Part shown: positions 7,799-16,835 of the stretch, piece after piece
Numbering within the stretch: position 1 is the stretch's first letter
Layout: each line of letters begins with the position of its first letter
Source of the DNA: Chthonomonas sp.
GTDB taxonomy: Bacteria > Armatimonadota > Fimbriimonadia > Fimbriimonadales > Fimbriimonadaceae
Assembly: GCA_016788425.1 (NCBI GenBank)
Contig: JAEURQ010000002.1
Span: 992,001-1,056,000 of the forward strand
Length of the DNA stretch: 64,000 nt
Direction: 5' to 3'
Position numbers and translations under genes: made by a program
Notes under the pieces: model-generated
Database searches by the model: none
The model's input: only the letters and a program-made list of their open reading frames with translations
Told to the model about the DNA's origin: nothing

Positions 7799-10672
7799 CT
7801 ATTGACAAGCTTCGCAGATTTCGCCATTGCGCATGGCTTCGATGCTGCACGCTTCCTTTTCTTCCGGCGTGAACACCTGCTTCTTCACGCTCACCGTGGC
7901 CTTCTCGATGTTCGAGGCGCCCAACGTGCGGAGGTAGTAGGTGGTCTTGAGGCCGGTGTGCCAGGCTCGGCGGTACATGTGCGAGAGCGCCTTCATGTCG
8001 GGCTCACCCATGAACAGGTTCAGCGATTGCGACTGGTCAATCCACTTTTGGCGACGGGCCGCGGCGTCGATGATGGCCTCAAACGGTACGCGGAAGGCGG
8101 TGACGTAGCGATCCTTGATCTCTTGTGGAATCTCGCTGATCCCTTCCAGTTCGCCGTCGAAGTACTTGACTTGATCAATCACGTCGGGCGTCCAAAGGCC
8201 AATCGCCTTGAGGTCGTCCACCAGGAACGGGTTCACCACGAGGAAGTCGCCGGAGAGGTTGCTCTTGGCAAACATGTTTTTGTACATCGGTTCGATGCAC
8301 GGCGAGGTGCCCATGATGTTGGCGATGGTCGCCGTCGGAGCGATCGCGAGCACGTTCGAGTTGCGCATGCCCTGCTTGGCGATCTTATCGCGCAGAGGCT
8401 GCCAATCGAGTTTGCCGCCACGCGGCACTTCGACCGGTTCGCCGCGCTCGGCTTCCAGAATGTCCAGCGTGTCCTGCGGCATCAGGCCGCGATCCCACTT
8501 GGAACCTTTGTACGTCGAATACGCGCCGCGCTCGGCGGCGAGGTCGCTGCTGGCCTCGTACGCATAGAAGGCGATGGCCTCCATGAACTCGTCGTTGAAC
8601 TCGATCGCTTCTTCGCTGGAGAAGCCAACGCCCTTGCGATAAAGTGCGTACTGCAGACCCATCACGCCGAGCCCAATCGGGCGGTGACGCATGTTGCTGG
8701 TCTTGGCGGCTTCCGTCGGATAGAAGTTGATGTCAATGACGTTATCCAGCGCGCGAACCGCGACGCGAATGGTTTCGCGAAGCTTCACGTGGTCCAGATC
8801 GCCCTTCGGCGTCAGGTGCGTGTCCAGGATAATGGAGCCCAGGTTGCACACCGCGGTTTCCTCGGCGTCGGTGTTGAGCGTAATTTCCGTGCAAAGGTTG
8901 CTGCTGTGCACCACGCCGACGTGATCCTGCGGGCTGCGCACGTTGCACGGATCCTTGAAGGTGATCCACGGATGGCCCGTTTCGAAAATCATCTGGAGCA
9001 TGCGCTTCCAAAGGTCGAGGGCTTCGATCTTCTTGCCGTAGATTTCGCCGCGCTCGGCCATCTCTTCGTACTGCAGATACTTCTCTTCGAACGCCTTGCC
9101 GTACAGATCGTGCAGATCGGGCACTTGACTGCTTTGGAAAAGCGTCCAGAAGCCGCGAGCTTCCATGCGCTTCATGAACAGGTCCGGAACCCAGTTCGCG
9201 GTGTTCATGTCATGCGTGCGGCGACGATCGTCGCCGGTGTTTTTTCGAAGCTCCAGGAAGTCGAGGATGTCGCTGTGCCAGCTTTCCAGATACGCGCAGC
9301 CCGAACCTGCGCGCTTGCCGCCTTGGTTCACCGCGACCAGTTGGTCGTTGTGCATTTTCAGGAACGGAATGACGCCTTGGCTCTCGCCGTTGGTGCCCTG
9401 AATGTAGGCGCCGGTGCCGCGCACCGCCGTCCACGATCCGCCCAATCCGCCGGCCCACTTGGAGAGCATGGCGTTTTCGGCGATGCCCCGATTGACAATC
9501 GATTCCAGTGAGTCGTCGATCTTATACAGGTAGCACGAGGAAAGTTGCGAGCGAAGGGTGCCCGAGTTAAACAGTGTCGGCGTCGAGTTGCAGAAGCGGC
9601 GCTCTTTGTAGAGACGATACAGTTCGATCACGCGTGCTTCGCGGTCGCCCGGCTCGGCCTTGAAGAGACCCATGGCGACGCGCATCCAAAACATCTGCGG
9701 CGTCTCGAGGCGGCGCGTGTGACCGGTGCTCTTGTCGCACATCAGGTAACGATCGTATAGAGTTTGGATCCCGAGGAAATCGAACGCAAGGTCGGCAGTC
9801 GGATCGAGCTCGGCGGCGAGGCGAGCGACATCGTATTCCAGCATGTCCGGCGAGAGGCGCGAAAGTTCTACCGCCGCCGCAAGATACGGCTGGAACGCCT
9901 CGGCGTGGAGTTGCTTGAGCTTGCCAACGCCGTCACGGACGATGTCCCAGCCCAGGCATTCTTCGTAAATGTAAGTCAGCAGGATGCGGGCGGCGAAGAA
10001 CGCGAAGTCCGAATCGCGCTCCATGAGCGACTTGGCGTTGAGCGTGATGACCTTGCGGATTTCGCCGATGGTGATGTTTGATCCCATCGAGCGGCGGAGT
10101 TCTTGCTCCAGATCGAGCGTGCTCAGCGTCAGGTTGAGGCCCTGGCTCGCGAACTCGATGCGATTGCGCAAGTCCGCGCCGGACCAGAAGAACGAGGTGC
10201 CGTCCTCATCGATCGCTTCAACTAAGGCGAAAATGGACTCAGCTTCGACCTCGGCGACCGGCTGCTCTTGCTCGCGCAGGAAGGTCCGCCGCGCGCGGTA
10301 GACGATGTAGCTTTCGGCGACCTTAAAGTGGCCGGCGCGCATGATCTCTTCTTGCACGAGGTCTTGCACCATTTCGATGCTGATGACCTCTTCGCCGAGG
10401 CCGCGGACGCGGTCTTCGACGGCGCGAGCGACGTCCACGGCGGGTTCGGAATCGAGTTCCAGCGCCAGAAACGCCTTGCGAATCGCGACCTCAATCTTGT
10501 TGGTATCCCACTCCACAATCATGCCGTTGCGGCGCGTAAGGCGCGGCGTCGGGCGCAGTTGGGCGGGTTGATGCGGGCGAGCCGCGTCCAGCGACGGCTC
10601 TACAGAGTGGTCAATGTCATCAAACAAGTTAGAAGAAGAGTCTTTCATGAGTTCAAGATTAAAGTTCGTCAT
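7799..10672 (-). CDS. nrdA: Class I ribonucleoside-diphosphate reductase, alpha subunit
   Basis: The 957-residue catalytic subunit reduces ribonucleoside diphosphates to deoxyribonucleotides. Residues ~45-135 form an ATP-cone (RNGMIVEWDTNKIEVAIRKA) for allosteric activity control. Active-site residues can be read: the cysteine in SSCYLYKID, the radical Cys with its Asn and Glu in NLCTEIT, the second redox Cys in AVCNLGSI, the tyrosine pair in TYYLRTLG, and the C-terminal shuttle pair in CEACQ. It overlaps the end of nrdB by 14 nt and is followed by a strong terminator. An N-terminal extension of about 40 residues precedes the cone. Confidence 0.95.
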   Translation of the reverse strand: MTNFNLELMKDSSSNLFDDIDHSVEPSLDAARPHQPAQLRPTPRLTRRNGMIVEWDTNKIEVAIRKAFLALELDSEPAVDVARAVEDRVRGLGEEVISIEMVQDLVQEEIMRAGHFKVAESYIVYRARRTFLREQEQPVAEVEAESIFALVEAIDEDGTSFFWSGADLRNRIEFASQGLNLTLSTLDLEQELRRSMGSNITIGEIRKVITLNAKSLMERDSDFAFFAARILLTYIYEECLGWDIVRDGVGKLKQLHAEAFQPYLAAAVELSRLSPDMLEYDVARLAAELDPTADLAFDFLGIQTLYDRYLMCDKSTGHTRRLETPQMFWMRVAMGLFKAEPGDREARVIELYRLYKERRFCNSTPTLFNSGTLRSQLSSCYLYKIDDSLESIVNRGIAENAMLSKWAGGLGGSWTAVRGTGAYIQGTNGESQGVIPFLKMHNDQLVAVNQGGKRAGSGCAYLESWHSDILDFLELRKNTGDDRRRTHDMNTANWVPDLFMKRMEARGFWTLFQSSQVPDLHDLYGKAFEEKYLQYEEMAERGEIYGKKIEALDLWKRMLQMIFETGHPWITFKDPCNVRSPQDHVGVVHSSNLCTEITLNTDAEETAVCNLGSIILDTHLTPKGDLDHVKLRETIRVAVRALDNVIDINFYPTEAAKTSNMRHRPIGLGVMGLQYALYRKGVGFSSEEAIEFNDEFMEAIAFYAYEASSDLAAERGAYSTYKGSKWDRGLMPQDTLDILEAERGEPVEVPRGGKLDWQPLRDKIAKQGMRNSNVLAIAPTATIANIMGTSPCIEPMYKNMFAKSNLSGDFLVVNPFLVDDLKAIGLWTPDVIDQVKYFDGELEGISEIPQEIKDRYVTAFRVPFEAIIDAAARRQKWIDQSQSLNLFMGEPDMKALSHMYRRAWHTGLKTTYYLRTLGASNIEKATVSVKKQVFTPEEKEACSIEAMRNGEICEACQ

Positions 10673-11744
10673 CGCTTACGGCCGCCAAGGCAGAGGATTT
10701 TTGGTATTCAGTCACGCGACCCTCAAAGAAGTTCTGTTCCTTGCGCACGTCCATGAGCTCGGCCAACCAGGGTAGGGGGTTCTTAATGCCGGGGTTCATG
10801 GGGTTCAGGCCCACACCTTCCAGTCGCCGATCCGCGATGTATTCGATGTACTGCGAAAATTCATCCGCATTTAATCCTACTCCACCAACCGGTAGACAAT
10901 CGTGTATGAATTGCTTTTCTAGCGAAACTGCTTCGCGCATGAGATCCGTGAGCTCGCTGCGGAAAGCGGGTGTCCAAATGTCGGGGTTTTCGTCGATGAG
11001 GCTCAGGAACAGTTGGCGGAAGAGATCAATGTGATTGCTCTCGTCGCGCAACGTGTAGCGGAACATCTGCCCGATGCCAGGGAACTTGCCCTGCCGATAG
11101 AGCGACAGGATCATGCCGAAGAGCCCGTAAAATTGCGTGCCCTCCATGCACTGACCGAACACGAAAATGTTCTTGGCCAGCTTTTGCTTGTTTTCCAGCA
11201 GAGTCCAGTCGAGGTCCCGGCGCAGCGATTGGCTGATGCGGGTGACGAACTCGTTCTTGCGTTTGATCGTGGCAATGTCCTCAAACATCGCCTCGCACTC
11301 GTGCGGATTGATGCCCAGGCTCGAGATCATGTAGAGCAGCGAGTCGGCGTGGATGTTCTCCTCATGAGCGTGGCGGCCTAAAACCAGCTTCAGCTCGGAA
11401 GCAGTCACGGCTTCGCGCACCACGTGCAGAATGTTGTCGCCAACAATCCCTTCGGCGGCGGAGAAATAGCCGATGCCCATGCGGATGATCCAGCGGTCGA
11501 CGTCGGTCAGAGCGCGATCGCTGCGCCACTGCTCAATGTCCTTTTGCATCGGGATGTCTTCGGGCTCCCAGTGGTTCGCCTTCATCGTGCGATAAAGGTC
11601 GTAGGCCCAGTGATATTTGAGCGGAAGCAGATTGAATGTCATGGTCTCGCGACCATTGATGACCTTCTTGGCGTGCAAAGCCTCCTTCGCCTTGGTTTCA
11701 TCCAATTCGAACGTCCTTCCACCAACTTCAAACTTCACATTCAT
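10659..11744 (-). CDS. nrdB: Class I ribonucleotide reductase, beta subunit, tyrosine-less (class Ic-like)
   Basis: The 361-residue ferritin-like subunit makes the radical initiator for NrdA. Metal ligands are visible in YFSAAE (Glu as first ligand), EENIH (Glu and His), CMEGTQF, and RDESNH. The position normally held by the radical tyrosine (four residues after the first helix-pair His, in HADSLLYM) is leucine. From memory the sequence aligns well with Chlamydia trachomatis NrdB, where this site is Phe and the first ligand is also Glu; that enzyme uses a Mn/Fe cofactor. A GAGG ribosome-binding site precedes the ATG. First gene of the nrdBA operon. Confidence 0.92.
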   Translation of the reverse strand: MNVKFEVGGRTFELDETKAKEALHAKKVINGRETMTFNLLPLKYHWAYDLYRTMKANHWEPEDIPMQKDIEQWRSDRALTDVDRWIIRMGIGYFSAAEGIVGDNILHVVREAVTASELKLVLGRHAHEENIHADSLLYMISSLGINPHECEAMFEDIATIKRKNEFVTRISQSLRRDLDWTLLENKQKLAKNIFVFGQCMEGTQFYGLFGMILSLYRQGKFPGIGQMFRYTLRDESNHIDLFRQLFLSLIDENPDIWTPAFRSELTDLMREAVSLEKQFIHDCLPVGGVGLNADEFSQYIEYIADRRLEGVGLNPMNPGIKNPLPWLAELMDVRKEQNFFEGRVTEYQKSSALAAVSDDEL

Positions 11745-11980
11745 ACATTTGCCTCAAGCACTGCGTGGACAATTCGGCCACGCGACGGCCCTAAAATTTC
11801 GTGACATCCAAGGAGGAACCGCAGTTCCGAATCGGAGTCGGACAATGCGGGCCACGTCAATCAAACCTCGCTTTTGCGGGCGGCTGATTACCAAAAGGGA
11901 GGACGCCACCCTGAGGAAAAAAGTACCAAAATTTCGCGGGGAAATTCGGTGGGAAAAATTTGATTTTTGAATTCGAATGA
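11745..11980 (-). promoter_or_regulatory. Leader and promoter region of nrdBA, with hairpin before the ribosome-binding site
   Basis: This 236-bp gap holds no convincing gene. On the minus strand it is AT-rich near the L,D-transpeptidase stop, then carries several short inverted repeats. The clearest is GCGTGG and CCACGC around a 9-nt loop at 11763-11783, ending about 20 nt before the nrdB ATG. I saw no NrdR box pair and no cobalamin-riboswitch B12 box. The hairpin could control nrdB translation, but that is unproven. Confidence 0.4.
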
Positions 11981-12694
11981 TCAGTCTTTCACCAATGCAT
12001 AGCCGTCTCGGGTTACCTTCACGCGGGGGACCAGAAACGACCGGTTGAACGCCGCCTCGACGGGTTGAAGTTGCCGCCAAAACGCGGCCCACTTGGGTTG
12101 AGACTTCGCCGCGGCGGCAAGGTTTGCGGCGGTCATGCGGAACGGGAAGATGTGGCAGCTCACCGGGTTCTTCCCCGCTCGCCAAGCATCCGCGACGAGC
12201 GGATAAATCTCGCGAATCTTGGGGTCGGTCATGGCCAGGCACCCGATGCTCTTGGCGTCGCCATGGATAAAAATGTCGCCGCCCGGACGAGCCGCCCCCA
12301 CCTCCCGATCGTAGGCGTTGGGATAGTTGAGGCCGATGCTCAAATAGAACTGGCTCGCCGGGTTCAGGCGATCCACTCGATAGATGCCCTCAGGCACCTG
12401 GCGATCGCCTTCCTTGCGCTTGGGTCCCAGTTCCCCGCTCGCCGCCGCGATGGCGTAGGTTCGATACAGTTTGAGCGGCCCATCGGCGTTCCCAACCCAA
12501 AGCTCCAGTTCCCGTTCCTGTTTGTAGGCCCGTAAAAATACGCGCGACGCCGGGAATTCCACCTTGAGCGCCTTCAGTCTCGCGTTTGTCGTTTGCGTCC
12601 ACTCCCGCCGGGCCCGCGCTACGCGCTGGTCAGGCGTTTCCGAGCTGGCGGCGCACCCAACCGCGAGCATCGCCACCAGGGCAACTTTTCCCAT
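11981..12694 (-). CDS. YafK-like L,D-transpeptidase (YkuD domain)
   Basis: A 237-residue exported protein. The N-terminus has a signal peptide ending in a possible lipobox (AVGC, residues ~11-14), so it may be a lipoprotein. The YkuD catalytic motif is present as FIHGDAKSIGCLAM: His, then Ser-x-Gly-Cys with the nucleophilic cysteine. The preceding EGIYRVDRLNP and LNYPNAYD match the YafK/ErfK subgroup, which cross-links or trims peptidoglycan, or cuts lipoprotein links. Promoter: TTGTGG (12727-12732), 17-bp spacer, TAGACT (12704-12709), 9 nt before the ATG. Confidence 0.85.
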   Translation of the reverse strand: MGKVALVAMLAVGCAASSETPDQRVARARREWTQTTNARLKALKVEFPASRVFLRAYKQERELELWVGNADGPLKLYRTYAIAAASGELGPKRKEGDRQVPEGIYRVDRLNPASQFYLSIGLNYPNAYDREVGAARPGGDIFIHGDAKSIGCLAMTDPKIREIYPLVADAWRAGKNPVSCHIFPFRMTAANLAAAAKSQPKWAAFWRQLQPVEAAFNRSFLVPRVKVTRDGYALVKD

Positions 12695-12739
12695 TCTGCT
12701 TAAAGTCTACATCGGCAGTGGCGGTGCCACAATAGACGC
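12695..12739. promoter_or_regulatory. Overlapping divergent promoters (L,D-transpeptidase / leuB)
   Basis: Minus strand: TTGTGG (12727-12732) and TAGACT (12704-12709) with a 17-bp spacer. Plus strand: a CACAAT box at 12728-12733 lies 6 nt before the leuB ATG. The leuB -10-like box therefore coincides with the -35 box of the opposite promoter, so the two cannot easily be occupied at once. Confidence 0.55.
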
Positions 12740-13807
<1,068 letters not shown>

Positions 13808-13814
13808 AGAAAAT

Positions 13815-13890
13815 TGGAGGCGACGAGCGGATTCGAACCGCTGCGTAAAGGTTTTGCAAACCTCCCCCTTAACCACTTGGGTACGTCGCC
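13815..13890 (-). tRNA. tRNA-Cys (anticodon GCA)
   Basis: On the minus strand the acceptor arms GGCGACG and CGTCGCC pair perfectly. The anticodon loop TTGCAAA gives GCA, reading UGC/UGU. The T-loop GGTTCGAATCC is canonical. CCA is encoded at the 3' end (13815-13817). It sits 7 nt after the leuB stop on the opposite strand. Confidence 0.95.
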
Positions 13891-13927
13891 GGTGCTGAAA
13901 ATATACCTGCTCGCGGGCTGAGCTAGC

Positions 13928-15130
13928 TTAGCCGGGGAGCAGGTGACCCAGCTTTTCCTTCTTGGTCGAAAGGTATTTCTGAGTGTGTTCGTGCGGCTCG
14001 CAAACGATCGGCACGTGCTCGGTGATTTCGATTCCGAAGCCCGCCAAACCTACCAACTTCTTGGGGTTGTTCGTCATCAGACGCAGCTTCTTAACGCCGA
14101 GATCGGCCAGCACCTGCGTGCCCAGACCGTAGTCGCGAAGGTCGGCTTGGAAGCCAAGGGCGATATTCGCCTCGACCGTGTCCAAGCCTTGATCCTGCAA
14201 TTCGTAAGCACGCAGCTTGTTGATAATGCCAATGCCGCGACCCTCTTGCGCGATGTACAGCACGACGCCGCGACCCTCGGTCTCGATGGCGGTGAGCGCC
14301 GCCGCGAGTTGGTCGCCACAATCGCAGCGCAGCGAACCGAGCAGGTCGCCCGTAAGGCAGCTGCTGTGCACGCGGCCCAGCACGGGCTCACCGTTGGCCA
14401 CATCGCCCTTGACAATCGCGATGTAGGGCGTCGGCTCAATCGTGGTTTCGTAGGCGTAAAGCTGGAAATGTCCGAACTTGGTCGGGAAGTCAATCGGCCC
14501 GGCTTTGCGCTCGACCAGGTTTTCGGTGCGGCGACGGTAGGCGATGAGGTCGGCGATCGTGATGACCTTGAGGTTGTGCTCGGCGCCGAACTTGAGGAGC
14601 TCGGGCGTGCGCATCATCGTGCCGTCGTCGTTGAGAATCTCGCAGCCCACCGCGACCGGCTGAAATCCCGCCAGAACCGCGAGGTCCACGCTGGCTTCGG
14701 TGTGACCCGACCGGCGCAACACGCCACCCTTTTCGGCTCGAAGCGGAATCACGTGACCCGGGCGACCGAGGTCGTTGGGCTTGGCGTTGGGGTCGCAGAA
14801 CACTTCCACCGTGCGGGCGCGATCATGCGCACTCACGCCGGTTGTCGCGCCGTGCAACGCGTCCACGGTTTCGCCCATCGCGGTGCCATGACGCGCCGTA
14901 TTCGACTTGGTCATCATCGCGATGCCAAGCTCGGTCATGCGCTCTTGCGTCGTGGGAATAAAGGGCACCCCGCGGCCATAAGTGATCATGAAATTCATGG
15001 CCTCGGGGGTGCAGGTTTCGCCCGGCATAATGAGGTCGCCCTCATTCTCGCGGTCGGGATCGTCAATGACGATGATCATGCGGCCCTGCCGCAATTCAGC
15101 GAGCGCTTCTTCGATCGTGGCGAAACTCAT
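13928..15130 (-). CDS. ribBA: Bifunctional DHBP synthase / GTP cyclohydrolase II
   Basis: A 400-residue fusion catalysing both entry reactions of riboflavin synthesis. Residues 1-200 are 3,4-dihydroxy-2-butanone-4-phosphate synthase (DDPDRENEGDLIMPGE, and the RSGHTEAS region). Residues 205-400 are GTP cyclohydrolase II: zinc cysteines in SSCLTGDLLGSLRCDCGDQ, and IAQEGRGIGIINKL. All expected active-site residues appear present in both halves. It follows groES by 11 nt, with no Shine-Dalgarno, and is probably co-transcribed with it. Confidence 0.95.
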   Translation of the reverse strand: MSFATIEEALAELRQGRMIIVIDDPDRENEGDLIMPGETCTPEAMNFMITYGRGVPFIPTTQERMTELGIAMMTKSNTARHGTAMGETVDALHGATTGVSAHDRARTVEVFCDPNAKPNDLGRPGHVIPLRAEKGGVLRRSGHTEASVDLAVLAGFQPVAVGCEILNDDGTMMRTPELLKFGAEHNLKVITIADLIAYRRRTENLVERKAGPIDFPTKFGHFQLYAYETTIEPTPYIAIVKGDVANGEPVLGRVHSSCLTGDLLGSLRCDCGDQLAAALTAIETEGRGVVLYIAQEGRGIGIINKLRAYELQDQGLDTVEANIALGFQADLRDYGLGTQVLADLGVKKLRLMTNNPKKLVGLAGFGIEITEHVPIVCEPHEHTQKYLSTKKEKLGHLLPG

Positions 15131-15141
15131 TGGTGCAGGAT

Positions 15142-15435
15142 TTAGCTCAGAACGGCGTAGACTTGATCCTCGTCCAGGATCGTGTAATCCCGACCGTCGA
15201 GGTTCACTTCGTTGCCACCGTACTTGCTGAAAATGACCTTATCGCCCACCTTGACGGTCAGCGCATTGCGCTCACCGGTCTCCAAAACGCGACCGGTGCC
15301 AACGGCGACCACAGTGCCTTCGGTCGGCTTCTTCTTGGCCGCATCGGGAAGGTAGATGCCACCGGCAGTCTTGTCTTCGGCGGTCGAGAGTTCAACGACG
15401 ATCTTATCTCCAAGGGGCTTAAGCGAAATCGACAT
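15142..15435 (-). CDS. groES: Co-chaperonin GroES
   Basis: A 97-residue GroES beginning [14 protein letters not shown], with the mobile-loop segment [12 protein letters not shown] that docks on GroEL and a canonical ending in [13 protein letters not shown]. GroEL is not adjacent, so this is a lone groES, paired here with ribBA. Start choice: homology favours the ATG at 15435, but an in-frame ATG at 15477 lies 7 nt after a good promoter (TTGACG, 18 bp, TAAAAT) and would add 14 residues. Neither ATG has a clear ribosome-binding site. Confidence 0.93.
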   Translation of the reverse strand: MSISLKPLGDKIVVELSTAEDKTAGGIYLPDAAKKKPTEGTVVAVGTGRVLETGERNALTVKVGDKVIFSKYGGNEVNLDGRDYTILDEDQVYAVLS

Positions 15436-15484
15436 AGTGTGTTCCATTGGGCGGCAGTTAGCAGTCTGCGTGCCCATTTGCTAA

Positions 15485-15514
15485 ATTTTACTACGCCGGG
15501 AGGTCCTGCGTCAA
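15485..15514 (-). promoter_or_regulatory. groES-ribBA promoter
   Basis: On the minus strand TTGACG (15509-15514) and TAAAAT (15485-15490) are separated by 18 bp. The predicted transcription start falls on or next to the ATG at 15477, which is in frame with groES. No CIRCE element (the HrcA operator of many groE operons) is visible. Confidence 0.7.
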
Positions 15515-15543
15515 CTCACCAACCGCTTAGGTATCGTCTCTTC

Positions 15544-15924
15544 ATGCCAAAAATTGTGGTCTCCACCGACCAAGCGCCGGGTGCTATCGGCCCCTACTCG
15601 CAAGCCATTCGTTGCGGGGACTTGCTGTTTTGTTCTGGTCAGATTCCGCTGACGCCCGGCGGCGAACTCATCGGCGGCGACGTTCGCGAGCAGACCGAGC
15701 AGGTGATGAAGAACATTGCCGGCGTGCTCGGCGCGGCCGGTCTCGGGTTTGAGAACGTAATCAGGACCACGATTTTCCTAAGCAGCATGGACCACTTCGG
15801 CGCGGTGAATGAGGTGTATGGCAGCCGCTTCCCGAGCGATCCGCCCGCCCGAAGCACGGTCGCGGTGGCCGGGTTGCCGCGCGGCGTGGACGTGGAAATC
15901 GAAGTCTTGGCCAGTTTCTCCTAA
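15544..15924 (+). CDS. ridA: RidA-family enamine/imine deaminase
   Basis: A 126-residue RidA/YER057c/UK114 protein. It hydrolyses reactive 2-aminoacrylate and related enamines made by PLP enzymes. Signatures: PGAIGPYSQAI at the start, CSGQIPL, the trimer-interface arginine in NVIRTTIFL, and a closing RSTVAVAGLPRGVDVEIEV with the active-site Arg. The ATG at 15544 is chosen because it gives the standard N-terminus; a TATCGT box (15532-15537) lies 6 nt before it. The stop overlaps the next start as TAATG. Confidence 0.93.
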   Translation: MPKIVVSTDQAPGAIGPYSQAIRCGDLLFCSGQIPLTPGGELIGGDVREQTEQVMKNIAGVLGAAGLGFENVIRTTIFLSSMDHFGAVNEVYGSRFPSDPPARSTVAVAGLPRGVDVEIEVLASFS

Positions 15925-16835
15925 TGGATCGTAAACGCATCGTCTCGGTTTCGCTCGGCTCGAGCAAGCGTAACAAGTCCAGCGAGGCGACCATGCTCGG
16001 GCAGGATTTTCTGCTCGAACGCATCGGTACCGACGGCGACATGGCCGCATTCCAGCGGATGTTTGAGGAACTCGATGGCAAGGTCGCCGCGCTCGGCGTT
16101 GGTGGGGCCGACATCTATCTGGTCGCGGGCGAGCGGCGGTATGCGTTCCGGCAGATTCTCAACTGCATCAAGAACGTCAAAGTCACGCCGGTGGTGGATG
16201 GGAGCGGCCTCAAACACACGCTTGAACGCCGCGCGATCCATTGGCTGCAGGAATCCGGGACGGTGGACTTTAAGCAAGAACGGGCGTTGCTGGTCAGTGC
16301 CACCGATCGCTACGGCATGGCGCAGGCTCTGGACCAGCTTTGCCCGAACGTGGTGTACGCCGACCTCATGTTCGGCGTCGGCTTGCCGATTCCGCTGCGC
16401 TCGTATCGAGCGGTCGAGCGGTTGGGGCGGATCGTTCTGCCGCTCATCACTCAACTTCCCTTCAAGTGGGTCTATCCGACGGGGGAAAAGCAGGATTCGC
16501 GCACGCCTAAGTTTGCCAAGACTTGGGCCGAGGCGACGTTCATCTGCGGCGATTCGCTCTACGTGCTGCGGTACGCACCCGACCGCTTGGATGGCAAGAC
16601 CATCCTCACGCAAAGCGTGCGACAGGCGAACCTCGATTGGCTCAAGTCGGCGGGGGTTCGGCGCGTAATCACGACGACGCCGGTGATTGGAGGCGAGACC
16701 TTCGCCACCAACGTCATGGAGGCCATGCTCGTGGCGATCCTTGACAAGCCCGTCGCCGAGATTACTGAGGCGGATTACCTGGGGATTCTGGACCGACTGG
16801 ACTGGAAACCGACGGTGATTGAACTAAACGCTTGA
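15924..16835 (+). CDS. 'Quinate 5-dehydrogenase'-annotated conserved protein
   Basis: A 303-residue protein matching, from memory, a conserved family usually annotated 'quinate 5-dehydrogenase' in Deinococcota and Bacillota. Signatures: VSVSLGSSKRNK at the start, RIGTDGD, LGVGGADIYL, PVVDGSGLKHTLE, LLVSATDRYGMA and ITTTPVIGG. True quinate dehydrogenase motifs are not evident and the family has no established function that I know of. Translation is coupled to ridA (TAATG), suggesting a shared metabolic role. Its last 74 bp overlap the convergent PAP2 gene. Confidence 0.75.
   Translation: MDRKRIVSVSLGSSKRNKSSEATMLGQDFLLERIGTDGDMAAFQRMFEELDGKVAALGVGGADIYLVAGERRYAFRQILNCIKNVKVTPVVDGSGLKHTLERRAIHWLQESGTVDFKQERALLVSATDRYGMAQALDQLCPNVVYADLMFGVGLPIPLRSYRAVERLGRIVLPLITQLPFKWVYPTGEKQDSRTPKFAKTWAEATFICGDSLYVLRYAPDRLDGKTILTQSVRQANLDWLKSAGVRRVITTTPVIGGETFATNVMEAMLVAILDKPVAEITEADYLGILDRLDWKPTVIELNA

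Noticed and set aside
7802-9511. 569-codon plus-strand open frame
   Set aside because: It is the antisense of nrdA, whose active-site residues are all conserved on the minus strand.
11745-11980. Cobalamin riboswitch before the ribonucleotide reductase genes
   Set aside because: No B12-box-like GCCACTG core was found, and a metal-dependent class I enzyme downstream makes no use of B12.
13943-15145. 400-codon plus-strand frame with the same length as ribBA
   Set aside because: Antisense shadow of ribBA; the matching length reflects codon-position symmetry, not a gene.
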